Positions 49,258-58,437 of a stretch of 64,000 nucleotides of DNA are shown here, in pieces. A program made the position numbers and the translations under genes. Position 1 is the first letter of the stretch, and each line of letters begins with the position of its first letter. Source of the stretch: Bacillus sp. Xin1 (GTDB taxonomy: Bacteria; Bacillota; Bacilli; Bacillales; Bacillaceae_G). The stretch spans positions 124,001-188,000 of the forward strand of contig NZ_JABUAE010000001.1 in the NCBI RefSeq assembly GCF_013314535.1, written 5' to 3'. The notes below the pieces were generated by a model. The model was not told the origin of the DNA. It worked only from the letters and a program-made list of their open reading frames with translations, and searched no databases.

Positions 49258-51765
49258 ATGGTAGTCAAAGAGAAAGTTGTAAATGAAATGCACGAAGTAA
49301 CAGAAATGATTGATACGTTGGTAAAGAACGGTCAGAGGGCTTTACAAGCATTAGAAGATTTTACACAAGAACAAATTGACAACATTGTACATGAAATGGC
49401 ACTTGCGGGTGTAGATCGACATATGCCACTTGCAAAAATGGCTGTTGAGGAAACGGGCCGCGGTGTATATGAAGATAAATGTATCAAAAATATTTTTGCG
49501 ACTGAATACATTTGGCATAGTATGAAAAAAGATAAAACAGTAGGAATCATTCATGAAGATCCTCATGAAGAAATCATAGAAATTGCAGAACCAGTCGGTG
49601 TAGTTGCTGGGGTAACACCAGTCACGAATCCAACTTCGACAACGATGTTTAAAGCTTTAATCGCAATGAAAACAAGAAATCCAATTATTTTCGCGTTTCA
49701 TCCATCGGCGCAAAACTGTTCGGTCGCAGCAGCCAAAACGTTACGTGATGCAGCAGTGAAGGCAGGTGCACCGAAGAATTGTGTGCAATGGATTGAAAAA
49801 CCGTCTGTTGAGGCGACAAAACAATTAATGAATCATGAAGGTGTTGCGCTTGTTCTAGCAACTGGAGGCGCAGGAATGGTGAAATCAGCGTATTCTACTG
49901 GTAAGCCGGCCCTAGGTGTAGGACCAGGAAACGTACCTTGTTATATAGAGAAATCGGCACATGTGAAGCGTGCTGTAAATGATTTGATTTTATCAAAGAC
50001 ATTTGATAACGGTATGATTTGTGCTTCTGAACAAGCAATCATTGTAGACAAAGAAATTTACAATGATGTGAAAGATGAAATGATAGCAAATAATTGTTAT
50101 TTTGTGACAGAAGATGAGCGGAGAAAATTAGAGAAGCTTGTGATTAATGAAAATACATGTGCAGTCAATAGTGATATCGTCGGAAAATCAGCATATTACA
50201 TTGCGGCATTAGTCGGAATTACAGTGCCAGAAGATACAAAAATGCTCGTTGCTGAAATTAAAGGTGTAGGTGCTGATTATCCACTATCTCGTGAAAAATT
50301 AAGTCCTGTACTAGCGTGTATAAAAGCAAGTTCACTTGAAGACGGATTTACATATTGCGAGGGAATGCTAAACTTAGGTGGTTTAGGACATTCAGCGGTT
50401 ATTCATTCTACAAATAAAGAAGTGCAAAAACAATTTGGTTTACGTATGAAAGCATGCCGCCTTATTGTAAACGCACCTTCATCACAAGGTGGAATAGGTG
50501 ATATATATAATGCATTTATTCCATCATTAACGCTTGGATGCGGATCATATGGGAAGAATTCTATTTCTCAAAACGTAACGGCAACACATCTATTGAATAT
50601 AAAAAGACTTGCAAGTAGAAAAAAGAATATGCAGTGGTTCAAATTACCACCCAAAATCTATTTTGAAAAACATGCGACAGGATATTTAGCAAATATGCCG
50701 AATATTTCACGCGCATTTATTGTAACGGACCCTGGGATGGTTAAGCATGGTTATGTCGATACAGTAACTCATTATTTACGCAAACATACAAATGATGTGA
50801 AGGTAGAAGTATTCTTTGAAGTAGAGCCAGATCCATCAGATGAAACGGTATTTAAAGGTGCCGAAATGATGAGAAGCTTCAAGCCGGATGTGATTATTGC
50901 CTTAGGCGGTGGATCCGCAATGGATGCAGCAAAAGGAATGTGGCTCTTTTATGAGCATCCAGAAACAACATTCTTTGGCATTAAGCAAAAGTTTTTAGAT
51001 ATAAGAAAACGGACATGTAAGTATCCGAAACTTGGGAATAAAGCGCAATTTGTTGCGATTCCAACAACATCAGGAACAGGTTCAGAAGTGACACCATTTG
51101 CGGTTATTACAGCTAAAAAGAATAATATCAAATACCCGTTAGCTGACTACGAGTTAACACCAGATGTAGCAATTGTTGATCCACAATTTGTCATGACGGT
51201 ACCACCTCATATAACAGCAGATACTGGTATGGATGTATTAACACATGCCATTGAAGCATACGTTTCTATTATGGCAAATGATTATACAGATGGTTTAGCA
51301 TTAAAAGCAATTGATCTTGTATTTAAGTATTTACCACGCGCATATAAAGATGGAAATGATGAAGAGGCACGTGAGAAAATGCATAACGCTTCTGCGATTG
51401 CTGGAATGGCGTTTGCAAATGCCTTTCTTGGTATTAACCATAGCTTGGCGCATAAAATTGGTCCGGAATTCCATATTCCGCACGGCCGTGCGAATGCAAT
51501 TTTAATGCCGCATGTTATTCGTTATAATGCAATTATACCGAGAAAACATGCCTTATTCCCAAAATATGAACACTTTGTTGCTGATGAACGTTATGCACAT
51601 ATCGCAAGAATGCTTGGACTTTCAGCGAGCACAGTGGAAGAAGGAGTAGAATCACTCGTGCAAGCAATTATTGCCCTTGGGAAAGGATTAAATATCAATA
51701 TGAGCATTGCTGGACAAGGTGTGGAACAAGAAGTATTTGAAAGAAGTATACATGAGCGCTTATAA
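49258..51765 (+). CDS. adhE: Bifunctional acetaldehyde-CoA/alcohol dehydrogenase
   Basis: Reduces acetyl-CoA via acetaldehyde to ethanol during anaerobic growth, regenerating NAD. It is 835 residues long. The N-terminal aldehyde dehydrogenase half has its catalytic Cys in [12 protein letters not shown] (about residue 250). The C-terminal iron-dependent alcohol dehydrogenase half has [30 protein letters not shown] and [11 protein letters not shown] 49258 follows TAGGAGGAATTTAC. Two Rex operators lie upstream. It splits the mccB-yrhC pair seen in B. subtilis. Confidence 0.96.
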   Translation: MVVKEKVVNEMHEVTEMIDTLVKNGQRALQALEDFTQEQIDNIVHEMALAGVDRHMPLAKMAVEETGRGVYEDKCIKNIFATEYIWHSMKKDKTVGIIHEDPHEEIIEIAEPVGVVAGVTPVTNPTSTTMFKALIAMKTRNPIIFAFHPSAQNCSVAAAKTLRDAAVKAGAPKNCVQWIEKPSVEATKQLMNHEGVALVLATGGAGMVKSAYSTGKPALGVGPGNVPCYIEKSAHVKRAVNDLILSKTFDNGMICASEQAIIVDKEIYNDVKDEMIANNCYFVTEDERRKLEKLVINENTCAVNSDIVGKSAYYIAALVGITVPEDTKMLVAEIKGVGADYPLSREKLSPVLACIKASSLEDGFTYCEGMLNLGGLGHSAVIHSTNKEVQKQFGLRMKACRLIVNAPSSQGGIGDIYNAFIPSLTLGCGSYGKNSISQNVTATHLLNIKRLASRKKNMQWFKLPPKIYFEKHATGYLANMPNISRAFIVTDPGMVKHGYVDTVTHYLRKHTNDVKVEVFFEVEPDPSDETVFKGAEMMRSFKPDVIIALGGGSAMDAAKGMWLFYEHPETTFFGIKQKFLDIRKRTCKYPKLGNKAQFVAIPTTSGTGSEVTPFAVITAKKNNIKYPLADYELTPDVAIVDPQFVMTVPPHITADTGMDVLTHAIEAYVSIMANDYTDGLALKAIDLVFKYLPRAYKDGNDEEAREKMHNASAIAGMAFANAFLGINHSLAHKIGPEFHIPHGRANAILMPHVIRYNAIIPRKHALFPKYEHFVADERYAHIARMLGLSASTVEEGVESLVQAIIALGKGLNINMSIAGQGVEQEVFERSIHERL

Positions 51766-51785
51766 AGGTGTATAGAAAATTTGGA

Positions 51786-51811
51786 AGGGCCGTTTCATAA
51801 CGGCTCTTTTT
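51786..51811 (+). terminator. adhE terminator
   Basis: AGGGCCGTT-tcat-AACGGCTCT with one G-T pair, then TTTT. Confidence 0.85.
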
Positions 51812-51901
51812 ACTTTGGAAAACTTCTCCCTCATTGGCTGTATTTACTTGCCTTAAAAGCTATTAGAATATGATAGAGTGAGAGGGAGGAGTGGTAGAAG
51901 T

Positions 51902-52135
51902 ATGAAAGAATTACAGCAGAAAATAGCAGATTATATTCGCTTCGGTCAAGTTCTTCTTGCACTAGCCACATTTTTAATGATTGGCCTATTGATTCCAACT
52001 GAAGGAAGAGAAACTGTACAATCCTTTGCGATGATGGGGGTTATCGTTTTATTTTTAGGGGTGTCATTTTTCTTTTTCAAGCGTGTTAAAGCGCTGCGTG
52101 ATAGATTAGAGGAGAACGAATATGAATCAAATTGA
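51902..52135 (+). CDS. YrhC-like small membrane protein
   Basis: A 77-residue protein with two hydrophobic helices (about 15-33 and 43-62), a basic patch (FKRVKALRDRLEE) and an acidic end. In B. subtilis yrhC is the last gene of the mccAB operon. Here adhE lies between, and the gene has its own spacing. The AGGGAGGAG site is 11 bases from the ATG, which is rather long. The function is unknown. Confidence 0.75.
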   Translation: MKELQQKIADYIRFGQVLLALATFLMIGLLIPTEGRETVQSFAMMGVIVLFLGVSFFFFKRVKALRDRLEENEYESN

Positions 52136-52141
52136 TAGATG

Positions 52142-52180
52142 AAACGCTACGAAAAGAGTGTATCTTTTTGTAGCGTTTTT
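52142..52180 (+). terminator. Terminator after the yrhC-like gene
   Basis: AAACGCTAC (52142-52150) pairs with GTAGCGTTT (52170-52178), with inner GAAAAGA/TCTTTTT and a T run. Confidence 0.9.
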
Positions 52181-52223
52181 TTGTATAAATAAAGTTTTGT
52201 AGAAAATGTATGCGCTCGATATT

Positions 52224-52242
52224 GATAATGATAATCCTTATC
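52224..52242. promoter_or_regulatory. Fur box 1
   Basis: GATAATGATAATCCTTATC differs at two positions from the 19-bp Fur consensus. It lies upstream of the siderophore-binding protein gene. Confidence 0.88.
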
Positions 52243-52260
52243 AATTAAAGTAGAATAGTA

Positions 52261-52279
52261 GTTAATGATTATCATTATC
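52261..52279. promoter_or_regulatory. Fur box 2
   Basis: GTTAATGATTATCATTATC differs at one position from the Fur consensus, 17 bases before the start codon. A TAGAAT (52251-52256) between the boxes could be the -10, with no clear -35. Confidence 0.9.
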
Positions 52280-52295
52280 AATTAGATGCGAAGAA

Positions 52296-53243
52296 ATGAA
52301 AAAGTATATAACACTGTTTACAGTGATTTGTTCTATTTTTTTCTTACTGATTGGTTGCAGCTCAAAAGAGAACGAAAAAGCGTCTGCAACAAAAACAGAC
52401 AAAGGAAAAAAACAAATCGAGATTACAGATTTCTCAGACAGAAAAGTAACATTTGAGAAAGCGCCAAAAAGTTTTGCTACATTGAGTGTGGGAGATATGG
52501 ATATTATTCATGCATTAGGTGGCAACATTATTGGTCGTCCAGATACGAAATTACCACTTTCAGATGAGCTAAAGAAGGTACAAGTAATTGGGAATGCGCA
52601 TCAACCAAACTTTGAGCAAATTGCTAGCTTAAAGCCAGATCTTCTTGTAGCAAATAACGGATTTCAAAAAAATATCCCAACGATTGAGGGGCAAGGTACA
52701 AAAGTAATGATTTCCTCTGCAAACTCCGTAAAAGATATTCAGAAGAGTATTAACATATATGGAACGCTAATGCAGAAAGAAGATAAAGCAAAAGAATTAA
52801 ATCAAAAAATAAATGATCAAATGAAAAAATATGAGAAAAAGAGCGATGTAAAAGCATTGTTAGTTTACGGAGCATCAGGCACATATTTAGCAGCACTACC
52901 AAACTCTTTATCAGGCGATATTTTAGAAAAAACAGGTGGTAAGAACATTGCTGCTGAGTTTCCAAAAATGAAAGAATATCCGCAGTACGCACAATTAAGC
53001 GTAGAACGTATTATTGAAGCGAATCCAAATGTGATCTTCTTAATTACACACGGCGACCCTGAAGGTGTAAAAAAAGCATTTGAAGGGGAAATGATGAAAA
53101 ACGAGGCGTGGAAAAATTTAGAGGCAGTGAAACAAAACCGCGTGGTTATTTTACCGCCTAATTTATTCGGTTCAAATCCTGGAACAAAAGTAACGGAAGC
53201 AATGGACTTTATGTATAAAAGTATACAAGATGTAAGGAAATGA
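52296..53243 (+). CDS. Iron-siderophore ABC transporter substrate-binding lipoprotein
   Basis: A 315-residue FecB/FhuD-type binding protein. The lipoprotein signal ends at Cys21 (FFLLIGC), and the periplasmic-binding fold shows KVTFEKAPKSFATLSVGDMDIIHALG and LKPDLLVANNGFQ. It captures a ferric chelate at the outer membrane face of the cell membrane. The Shine-Dalgarno is weak (GAAGAA). It is iron-regulated by the two Fur boxes. Its stop overlaps the start of the permease gene. The chelate is not identifiable. Confidence 0.92.
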   Translation: MKKYITLFTVICSIFFLLIGCSSKENEKASATKTDKGKKQIEITDFSDRKVTFEKAPKSFATLSVGDMDIIHALGGNIIGRPDTKLPLSDELKKVQVIGNAHQPNFEQIASLKPDLLVANNGFQKNIPTIEGQGTKVMISSANSVKDIQKSINIYGTLMQKEDKAKELNQKINDQMKKYEKKSDVKALLVYGASGTYLAALPNSLSGDILEKTGGKNIAAEFPKMKEYPQYAQLSVERIIEANPNVIFLITHGDPEGVKKAFEGEMMKNEAWKNLEAVKQNRVVILPPNLFGSNPGTKVTEAMDFMYKSIQDVRK

Positions 53244-54249
53244 TGAACATGCAGAGTGATGCAGTAGTAAAAAAACAGGCACACCCTTTTGCAAAGAAAA
53301 GATGGATCTTGACGGTTAGTTTAACTTCATTAACCGCCCTTTCCCTTTTTTATGGACTTGTTGCAGGGAGTTTATCCTTTTCATTGCAGGACATTGTAAC
53401 GGGTATACAAGATGAAAATTCGACAGTACACCGAATTGTGTGGGATCTTCGAATACCACGTGTACTCGTTGGATTTATTGTAGGAACATGCTTAGCCGCA
53501 TCGGGGTCTTTATTGCAAGGGGTTATGCGAAACCCCCTTGCTGATCCTGGGATTATCGGGGTTTCATCAGGAGCGGGTCTCGTTGCAATTGTTATTATGA
53601 TTTTATTTCCACAACATATGGCATTTCTTCCACTTGGCGCATTTTTAGGAGCGTTTATTACAGCGATGGTGATTTATGCTTTATCATGGCAAAAAGGAGC
53701 ACCACCTTCACGCATTGTATTAGTTGGTGTTTCAATAAATGCGTTAATCGGCGCGGCAACTTCAGCACTAATGTTACTTCACAGTGATAAAGTGCAATCT
53801 GTATTACCGTGGCTTGCAGGTGGAATTGGTGGTGTGAGCTGGGCGCATTTTAATATGATTATTTATTATGCAATCTTCGCCATTATTTTGGCTTTTATGG
53901 GCATTAAACATATTCGCGTGCTTATGCTCGGAGATGAAATGGCAAAGTTACTTGGGCATAATGTAGAACGTAGTCGTTTTTTCTTAATCGTAGTAAGCAC
54001 ACTATTAGCTGGAATTGCGGTAAGTGTTTCTGGACACTTATTGGGTTTGTGGGATTAGTAGTTCCACACATGTTGCGTCTGTTAGTCGGAAATGATTATC
54101 GGTATTTATTACCGTTATCTTGTTTAGGCGGTGGGGTGTTACTTGTTTTTGCAGATGCAATTGCGAGAAGTTGGTTTGATCCGATTGAATTACCTGTTGG
54201 AATATTACTCTCCTTCTTAGGGGGACCATTCTTCTTGTACTTAATTTAG
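53240..54249 (+). pseudogene. FecCD-family siderophore permease, frameshifted
   Basis: Two frames together make one FecCD permease of about 336 residues. Frame 1 (53240-54058) covers residues 1-272, including VPRVLVGFIVG-like and MRNPLADPGIIGVSSGAGL. It runs out of frame near 54040 and ends GHLLGLWD. Frame 2 (-1 relative, about 54036-54249) continues GFVGLVVPHMLRLLVGNDYRYL to the natural C-terminus. A single missing base near 54036-54046 explains it. The local sequence, cacttattgggtttg, is no canonical slippery site. The likely true start is ATG 53249 (9 bases after AAGGAA). It may be a real loss or a sequence error. Confidence 0.85.
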
Positions 54250-54265
54250 AGAGGAGGAAAACAAC

Positions 54266-55084
54266 GTGCTTTTCGTTAAAGAGGTGTCTTACGCGTATTC
54301 AGAACGATTTCAAATTCAAAATATGAATATACATATTAAAGCTGGTGAAATAGTGAGTTTAATTGGTCCAAATGGTTCAGGAAAATCTACACTGTTACGG
54401 TTAATAGCAAGGTTGCTTGATCCCGGAATGGGCGAAATTATTTTGGATGGGAAAAATATTCACAGTATGAAAAGTGCAGATGTTGCAAAGAAATTAGCGA
54501 TGTTGCCACAAATGCAAGATCACCAGTTAGATTTAACTGTGAAGGAATTAGTGGAGTTTGGAAGACAACCTCATAAGTCATGGAACAGCCGATTAGGTAA
54601 AGAAGATGAAGAAATTGTTACCTGGGCATTATCTGTTACAAAACTAGAAGGATATGAATACCGGCTTTTGCAGTCTTTATCGGGCGGAGAAAGACTGCGT
54701 GCTTGGATTGCGATGACACTCGCGCAGCGCACGAATGTTTTATTATTAGATGAGCCAACAACTTTTTTAGATATCGTCCACCAATTAGAAGTAATGGAAC
54801 TGGTCAAACGATTAAATGAAGAGTTTGGTATGACGATTGTAATGGTCCTTCATGATATTAACCAAGCGGCTCAATATAGCGACCGTTTACTTGTTTTAAA
54901 ACAAGGAGAAATCCAATATGATGGGATGCCGGAATGTGTATTATGTCACCAAATGTTTCAGCAAGTCTTTGGAATTGAGGTTGACATTTTTCAAGGAAGA
55001 GAAAAACCATTTTTTACACCAAAACGAATTTGTAAAAAAGGAGAAGAGCGATGCAAACAGAAGAACGTATTACCAATGAATTAG
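54266..55084 (+). CDS. Siderophore ABC transporter ATP-binding protein
   Basis: A 272-residue FecE/FhuC-type ATPase with Walker A GPNGSGKST (about 34-42), Q-loop LPQMQDHQ, signature LSGGERLRAWIAMTLAQ, Walker B VLLLDEPTTFLD and H-loop VLHDINQA. It starts with GTG after GAGGAGGAAAACAAC. It energises the permease encoded just upstream. The C-terminal tail after residue 240 (QGREKPFFTPKRICKKGEERC) overlaps the next gene by 34 bases. Confidence 0.93.
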   Translation: MLFVKEVSYAYSERFQIQNMNIHIKAGEIVSLIGPNGSGKSTLLRLIARLLDPGMGEIILDGKNIHSMKSADVAKKLAMLPQMQDHQLDLTVKELVEFGRQPHKSWNSRLGKEDEEIVTWALSVTKLEGYEYRLLQSLSGGERLRAWIAMTLAQRTNVLLLDEPTTFLDIVHQLEVMELVKRLNEEFGMTIVMVLHDINQAAQYSDRLLVLKQGEIQYDGMPECVLCHQMFQQVFGIEVDIFQGREKPFFTPKRICKKGEERCKQKNVLPMN

Positions 55085-55446
55085 TAAGGGAATTTGTTAT
55101 GGCAGCTCATGGTGATTTAGAGAAGGTTCAGGAGCTTTTAGAAGAATCCCCAAGTTTACTTCATGCTTCTTATAATTGGGGCGGAGCAGATTGGGAAAGT
55201 GCTTTAGGTGCAGCAGCACATGTAGGTCGTAGGGATATTGCTCTTTATTTATTAGAAAAAGGAGCGCGTATGGATATTTTTGCAGCGACTATGCTTGGAA
55301 AACTTGAAATTGTTCAAGCAATTTTAGTGACACAGCCAGAAGCCTTGTACGCATCTGGTCCACATGGTATTCCTCTTCTGCAACATGCAAGAATGGGCGG
55401 TGAAGAAGCACATGGTGTTTTTGAGTATTTAGCGGCTCGTACTTAA
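55051..55446 (+). CDS. Ankyrin-repeat protein
   Basis: A 131-residue protein of about three ankyrin units (HGDLEKVQELLEESPSLLHAS, HVGRRDIALYLLEKGARMDIF, LGKLEIVQAILVTQPEALYAS). No signal peptide. The ATG follows AAAAAGGAGAAGAGCG, which lies inside the end of the ATPase gene, so it is translationally coupled to the iron transporter. The partner is unknown. Confidence 0.87.
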   Translation: MQTEERITNELVREFVMAAHGDLEKVQELLEESPSLLHASYNWGGADWESALGAAAHVGRRDIALYLLEKGARMDIFAATMLGKLEIVQAILVTQPEALYASGPHGIPLLQHARMGGEEAHGVFEYLAART

Positions 55447-55471
55447 ATTACCATAGATTGTTCTTATGTGT

Positions 55472-55586
55472 GGTAAACCTTTCACTTGAAAGATTGGAAG
55501 GTTTACCGCCCGTTAGAACGGGATAAATACCTAGTATAGAAATGAAAAGCCTACACCCCCCTCAGTTGTAGTTTTCTTTATACTAG
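55472..55586. repeat. Structured dispersed repeat, copy d, with further foldback
   Basis: GGTAAACCTT (55472-55481)/AAGGTTTACC (55498-55507) is followed by CCCGTTAGAACGGG (55509-55522). CTAGTATA (55531-55538)/TATACTAG (55579-55586) then encloses CTACA/TGTAG (55551-55555/55567-55571). It fills much of the 293-base gap after the ankyrin gene. It is reminiscent of the bcr-type repeats of the cereus group, but the family was not verified. Confidence 0.55.
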
Positions 55587-55739
55587 TTATGATATGGATG
55601 CAGTAGACAAGTCTTTGTCTACTGTCTTTTTTATTACGAAATTTTTCTGCATTGTCTGTTGCCTCGTTTATAATAGATGTAAAAGTTACCATATATTTTA
55701 CATTCTGGAATGTATGTAGGCAAAGGGGGGAGAGGGGAT

Positions 55740-56246
55740 ATGTTCCATACAGATCGTTTACAATTTCGCAAATATACAATGACCGATTTAGATTTTTACG
55801 CTTTTTTATGGGGAAATGAGAAAGTGATGCGCTATATTGGGAATGGCACTCCTAAAACATATACACAATGTAAAAAAAGCCTTGAAAGCTGGGTTCTTCC
55901 TAGTTATAAAAACGGCTTAGGACTATTTTTAATGATTGAAAAGGATACAAATACACCAATTGGTCACGCAGGTCTTATTCGGCAACAAGTAGATGGTAAA
56001 GAGGAAATTGAAATTGGTTATTGGCTTCTTCCTGAATATTGGGGAAAAGGGTATGCGAAGGAAGCGGCATCAGCTTTTCGAGACTATGGTTTCCAGGCAT
56101 TAGGGTTAAACAAGCTCATTTCTCTTATTAATCCCAATCATCCTGCTTCTATTTTTGTTGCTAGAAAAACAGGACTCAGTTATGAAAAAACAGCATCATT
56201 TCATGGGGTAGATGTTCTTGTATATGCTATTAAGAGAGCAAGGTGA
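55740..56246 (+). CDS. GNAT acetyltransferase, RimJ/RimL type
   Basis: A 168-residue N-acetyltransferase. It begins MFHTDRLQFRKYTMTDLD, with the acetyl-CoA loop GYWLLPEYWGKGYAKEAASAF (about 97-117) and INPNHPASIFVARKTGL. Related proteins acetylate ribosomal-protein N-termini or small molecules, and the substrate is unknown. ATG 55740 follows AGGGGGGAGAGGGG. Confidence 0.88.
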   Translation: MFHTDRLQFRKYTMTDLDFYAFLWGNEKVMRYIGNGTPKTYTQCKKSLESWVLPSYKNGLGLFLMIEKDTNTPIGHAGLIRQQVDGKEEIEIGYWLLPEYWGKGYAKEAASAFRDYGFQALGLNKLISLINPNHPASIFVARKTGLSYEKTASFHGVDVLVYAIKRAR

Positions 56247-56329
56247 AAATTTCTCCATCTTTTCCCCCTTTTTAAAAGGTAATATCTAAATCTTAAAGAA
56301 TAGTATATAACAATAAAAGGGGGAATGGG

Positions 56330-56788
56330 ATGTATATTTATCATAACGGACTTATTATTCGAGAAGGAACGACAGGTGTACCAGCTTATGCAATTAAAAG
56401 TTTATTTGAGGATGCAGGCTGGAGTAATAATAGCATTCCATCTTGGCAAATTGAAAAATTTACGATAGCATTTGAAAACTCTACATGGGCTTTTACAATT
56501 TGGGATGATGAAGAAATGGTTGCAATGGTTCGCGTGATTTCTGATCAGATCATGGCTGCCAATATTATGGACTTAGTTGTGAAGTGTGAATATAGAGGAA
56601 AGGGATTAGGAAAGAAGCTCGTTTCCCTTTGTTTGCAGAAACTACCGCACGGAGATTGGTTTGCACATACTTCTGCTAACAATTTTGATTTTTATCGCAG
56701 TTGTGGGTTTGAGGTACGAGATTTATCACAAAATGGGACATGTGCTTATTATGGTTACCATGAAGCAAAAAAACAGGGGCATAGATAG
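56330..56788 (+). CDS. GNAT family acetyltransferase
   Basis: A 152-residue GNAT with the acetyl-CoA-binding sequence VKCEYRGKGLGKKLVSLCLQKL (about 83-104) preceded by MDLVV, and the C-terminal SANNFDFYRSCGFE motif. It is of the small single-domain type. The ATG follows AAAAGGGGGAATGGG. A perfect terminator follows. The substrate is unknown. Confidence 0.87.
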   Translation: MYIYHNGLIIREGTTGVPAYAIKSLFEDAGWSNNSIPSWQIEKFTIAFENSTWAFTIWDDEEMVAMVRVISDQIMAANIMDLVVKCEYRGKGLGKKLVSLCLQKLPHGDWFAHTSANNFDFYRSCGFEVRDLSQNGTCAYYGYHEAKKQGHR

Positions 56789-56795
56789 AATAATG

Positions 56796-56832
56796 AAACT
56801 ATAAAATGAACAATCATTCATTTTATAGTTTT
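56796..56832 (+). terminator. Terminator after the second GNAT gene
   Basis: AAACTATAAAATGAA-caatca-TTCATTTTATAGTTT, a perfect 15-bp stem, plus T run. Confidence 0.92.
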
Positions 56833-56880
56833 TTTGTGTTATTATAAAGAAAATTCAGAAATTTTCAAAGGGGGATAAAA

Positions 56881-57258
56881 TTGAATATTAAAGTAGGCGA
56901 TACATTGCAGTATGAAAGAACATTTACAGAAGAAGAAGTTCTCGAGTTTGCAGACCTTACAGGTGATAAAGGGAGACATCATATGGAATATGACGAGCAA
57001 GGACGTTTAATGGTTCATGGCTTATTGACTGCAAGTATAGGAACGAAAATTGGTGGGGATTTGCATTACATAGCAAGAGAACTAGTAAGTGAATTCATCA
57101 GGCCTGTTTTTACTGGAGATACAATTACTTGTGATGTAACTCTTACAAGTATGGAACAAATGGAAGGATATAAAAAGGTGTCGATAAAATCGGTGTATCG
57201 TAATCAAAATGGAAAAGAGGTATTAATAGGATCAAGCTATGGAATTATACGAGAATAA
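56881..57258 (+). CDS. MaoC-like hotdog-fold protein
   Basis: A 125-residue protein of the MaoC dehydratase type. It has FADLTGDKGRHHMEYDEQGRL followed by VHGLLTASIGTKIGGD, in the place of the usual hydratase D-x4-H motif (Asp and His at about residues 28 and 33), then FIRPVFTGDTITC. It could be an enoyl-CoA hydratase or thioesterase-like enzyme, and the substrate is unknown. The start is TTG after AAAGGGGGATAAAA. Confidence 0.8.
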   Translation: MNIKVGDTLQYERTFTEEEVLEFADLTGDKGRHHMEYDEQGRLMVHGLLTASIGTKIGGDLHYIARELVSEFIRPVFTGDTITCDVTLTSMEQMEGYKKVSIKSVYRNQNGKEVLIGSSYGIIRE

Positions 57259-57261
57259 TAC

Positions 57262-57298
57262 AAAAAGCCTGTTTTCAAAACTGAAAAACAGGCTTTTT
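57262..57298. terminator. Bidirectional terminator
   Basis: AAAAAGCCTGTTTT (57262-57275) pairs with AAAACAGGCTTTTT (57285-57298) between converging genes. Confidence 0.93.
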
Positions 57299-57308
57299 GC
57301 ATTGTTTT

Positions 57309-57854
57309 TTAATATACACGTTTTCGATTTTCAGCATGGCTGGAGATAAGTAATAATGCAGCCTCATCACCAATGTTACGTACAATATGTGGTACGCATG
57401 CGCTCCAAGAAAAAGAGTCTCCTTCTTCGACAATTGCGATATCTTCTCCATGCTGCACTTCTAATTTCCCGCGTAAAACAAGATGACATTCTTCACCTTC
57501 ATGAGCATTCGGTGTGTTCTCTTTCGGGAAACCGATAGGGATTTCTACTAAAGATAAGCGAAGGCCACCTTGTTCAGCGACATGTTCAATCTTCTGTTCA
57601 TCTTTTCCATATACACTGTATTTTCGTTCTTCTTTTTTAACAATTTTCATGCGATCTTTTTGCTCAAGTAATAGGTAAGGAAGAGGGACATTTAAAAAAT
57701 TAGAAATTGTTTCTAAAGTTGAGATAGATGGAGAGGTTTTGTTGTTCTCGACTTGACTCATAAAACCTTTAGAAAGCCCTGTTCCTTCGCAAATTTGAGC
57801 GATCGTTATACCTCTGCGTTGGCGAATTTCACGTATTGCAGAACCGATATTCAT
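57309..57854 (-). CDS. XRE-family regulator with C-terminal cupin domain
   Basis: A 181-residue protein. The N-terminal helix-turn-helix (IGSAIREIRQRRGITIAQICEGTGLSKGF, then SQVENNKTSPSISTLETIS) covers residues 2-58. The C-terminal cupin (NAHEGEECHLVLRGKLEVQHGEDIAIVEEGDSF) is at about 115-150. The PuuR-like type usually senses a small metabolite. ATG 57854 follows AAAAAGGAGC. It diverges from catDE, so it could regulate that operon, but the link is unproven. Confidence 0.87.
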   Translation of the reverse strand: MNIGSAIREIRQRRGITIAQICEGTGLSKGFMSQVENNKTSPSISTLETISNFLNVPLPYLLLEQKDRMKIVKKEERKYSVYGKDEQKIEHVAEQGGLRLSLVEIPIGFPKENTPNAHEGEECHLVLRGKLEVQHGEDIAIVEEGDSFSWSACVPHIVRNIGDEAALLLISSHAENRKRVY

Positions 57855-57930
57855 ACGAATCAAGCTCCTTTTTGTAGACAACTATTTGTATCATAGCAAA
57901 TATTTTTCATTTTTTCTCAAGAAAAATGAA

Positions 57931-57993
57931 TTGACGAATAAAAAAATTTATTGTATGTTTTGTAATGTAAATAAAAGTTCTGTATAACAAAAC
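57931..57993 (+). promoter_or_regulatory. catDE promoter with operator-like inverted repeat
   Basis: TTGACG (57931-57936), 17 bases, TATGTT (57954-57959). GTTTTGTAAT (57957-57966) is inverted as ATAACAAAAC (57984-57993), with 9 of 10 bases matching. The repeat covers the -10 and the start region, a repressor position. Confidence 0.65.
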
Positions 57994-58011
57994 TATAAAG
58001 GAGAGAATAAA

Positions 58012-58416
58012 ATGAATCAACATATTGGTAATTTAATTATTCGTATCGTATTAGGAGTAACATTCTTTATGCATGGTTTGGCAAAGTTCCAATCGGGCAT
58101 TGATAATATTGCAGGATGGTTTACAAGTATTGGTCTACCTGGAGCTCTTGCATACGGCGTAGCGACAGTAGAATTAGTTGGTGGTCTATTATTGATTATC
58201 GGTTTAGGTGTACGTTATATTGGATTATTATTCGCACTTATTTTAGTTGGAGCTATTGTAAAAGTAAAATGGTCTGCTGGTCTATTAGGAGATGGAAAGA
58301 ATCCAGGATACGAATTAGACCTTGCATTATTAGCAATGGGACTTTACCTATTTGTTGCTAAAGCTGAAGGTTTTGTAGATAATTTCTTAAAAGCAACTGT
58401 ATTCAAAAAAGACTAA
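58012..58416 (+). CDS. catD: DoxX-family membrane protein CatD
   Basis: A 134-residue protein with four helices (GNLIIRIVLGVTFFMHGLAKFQSG at the start, GLLLIIGLGVRYIGLLFALIL in the middle). DoxX proteins accompany oxidoreductases that handle quinones and thiols. Paired with the following extradiol dioxygenase, it matches B. subtilis catD (yfiD), induced by catechol and other thiol-reactive compounds. The ATG follows AAAGGAGAG. Confidence 0.85.
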   Translation: MNQHIGNLIIRIVLGVTFFMHGLAKFQSGIDNIAGWFTSIGLPGALAYGVATVELVGGLLLIIGLGVRYIGLLFALILVGAIVKVKWSAGLLGDGKNPGYELDLALLAMGLYLFVAKAEGFVDNFLKATVFKKD

Positions 58417-58437
58417 TCGAAATGGGGGCATAACAAT

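Noticed and set aside
54030-54060. Programmed -1 frameshift in the siderophore permease
   Set aside because: No X-XXY-YYZ slippery heptamer or downstream stimulatory hairpin is evident, and other FecCD genes do not use recoding. A mutation or sequence error is simpler.
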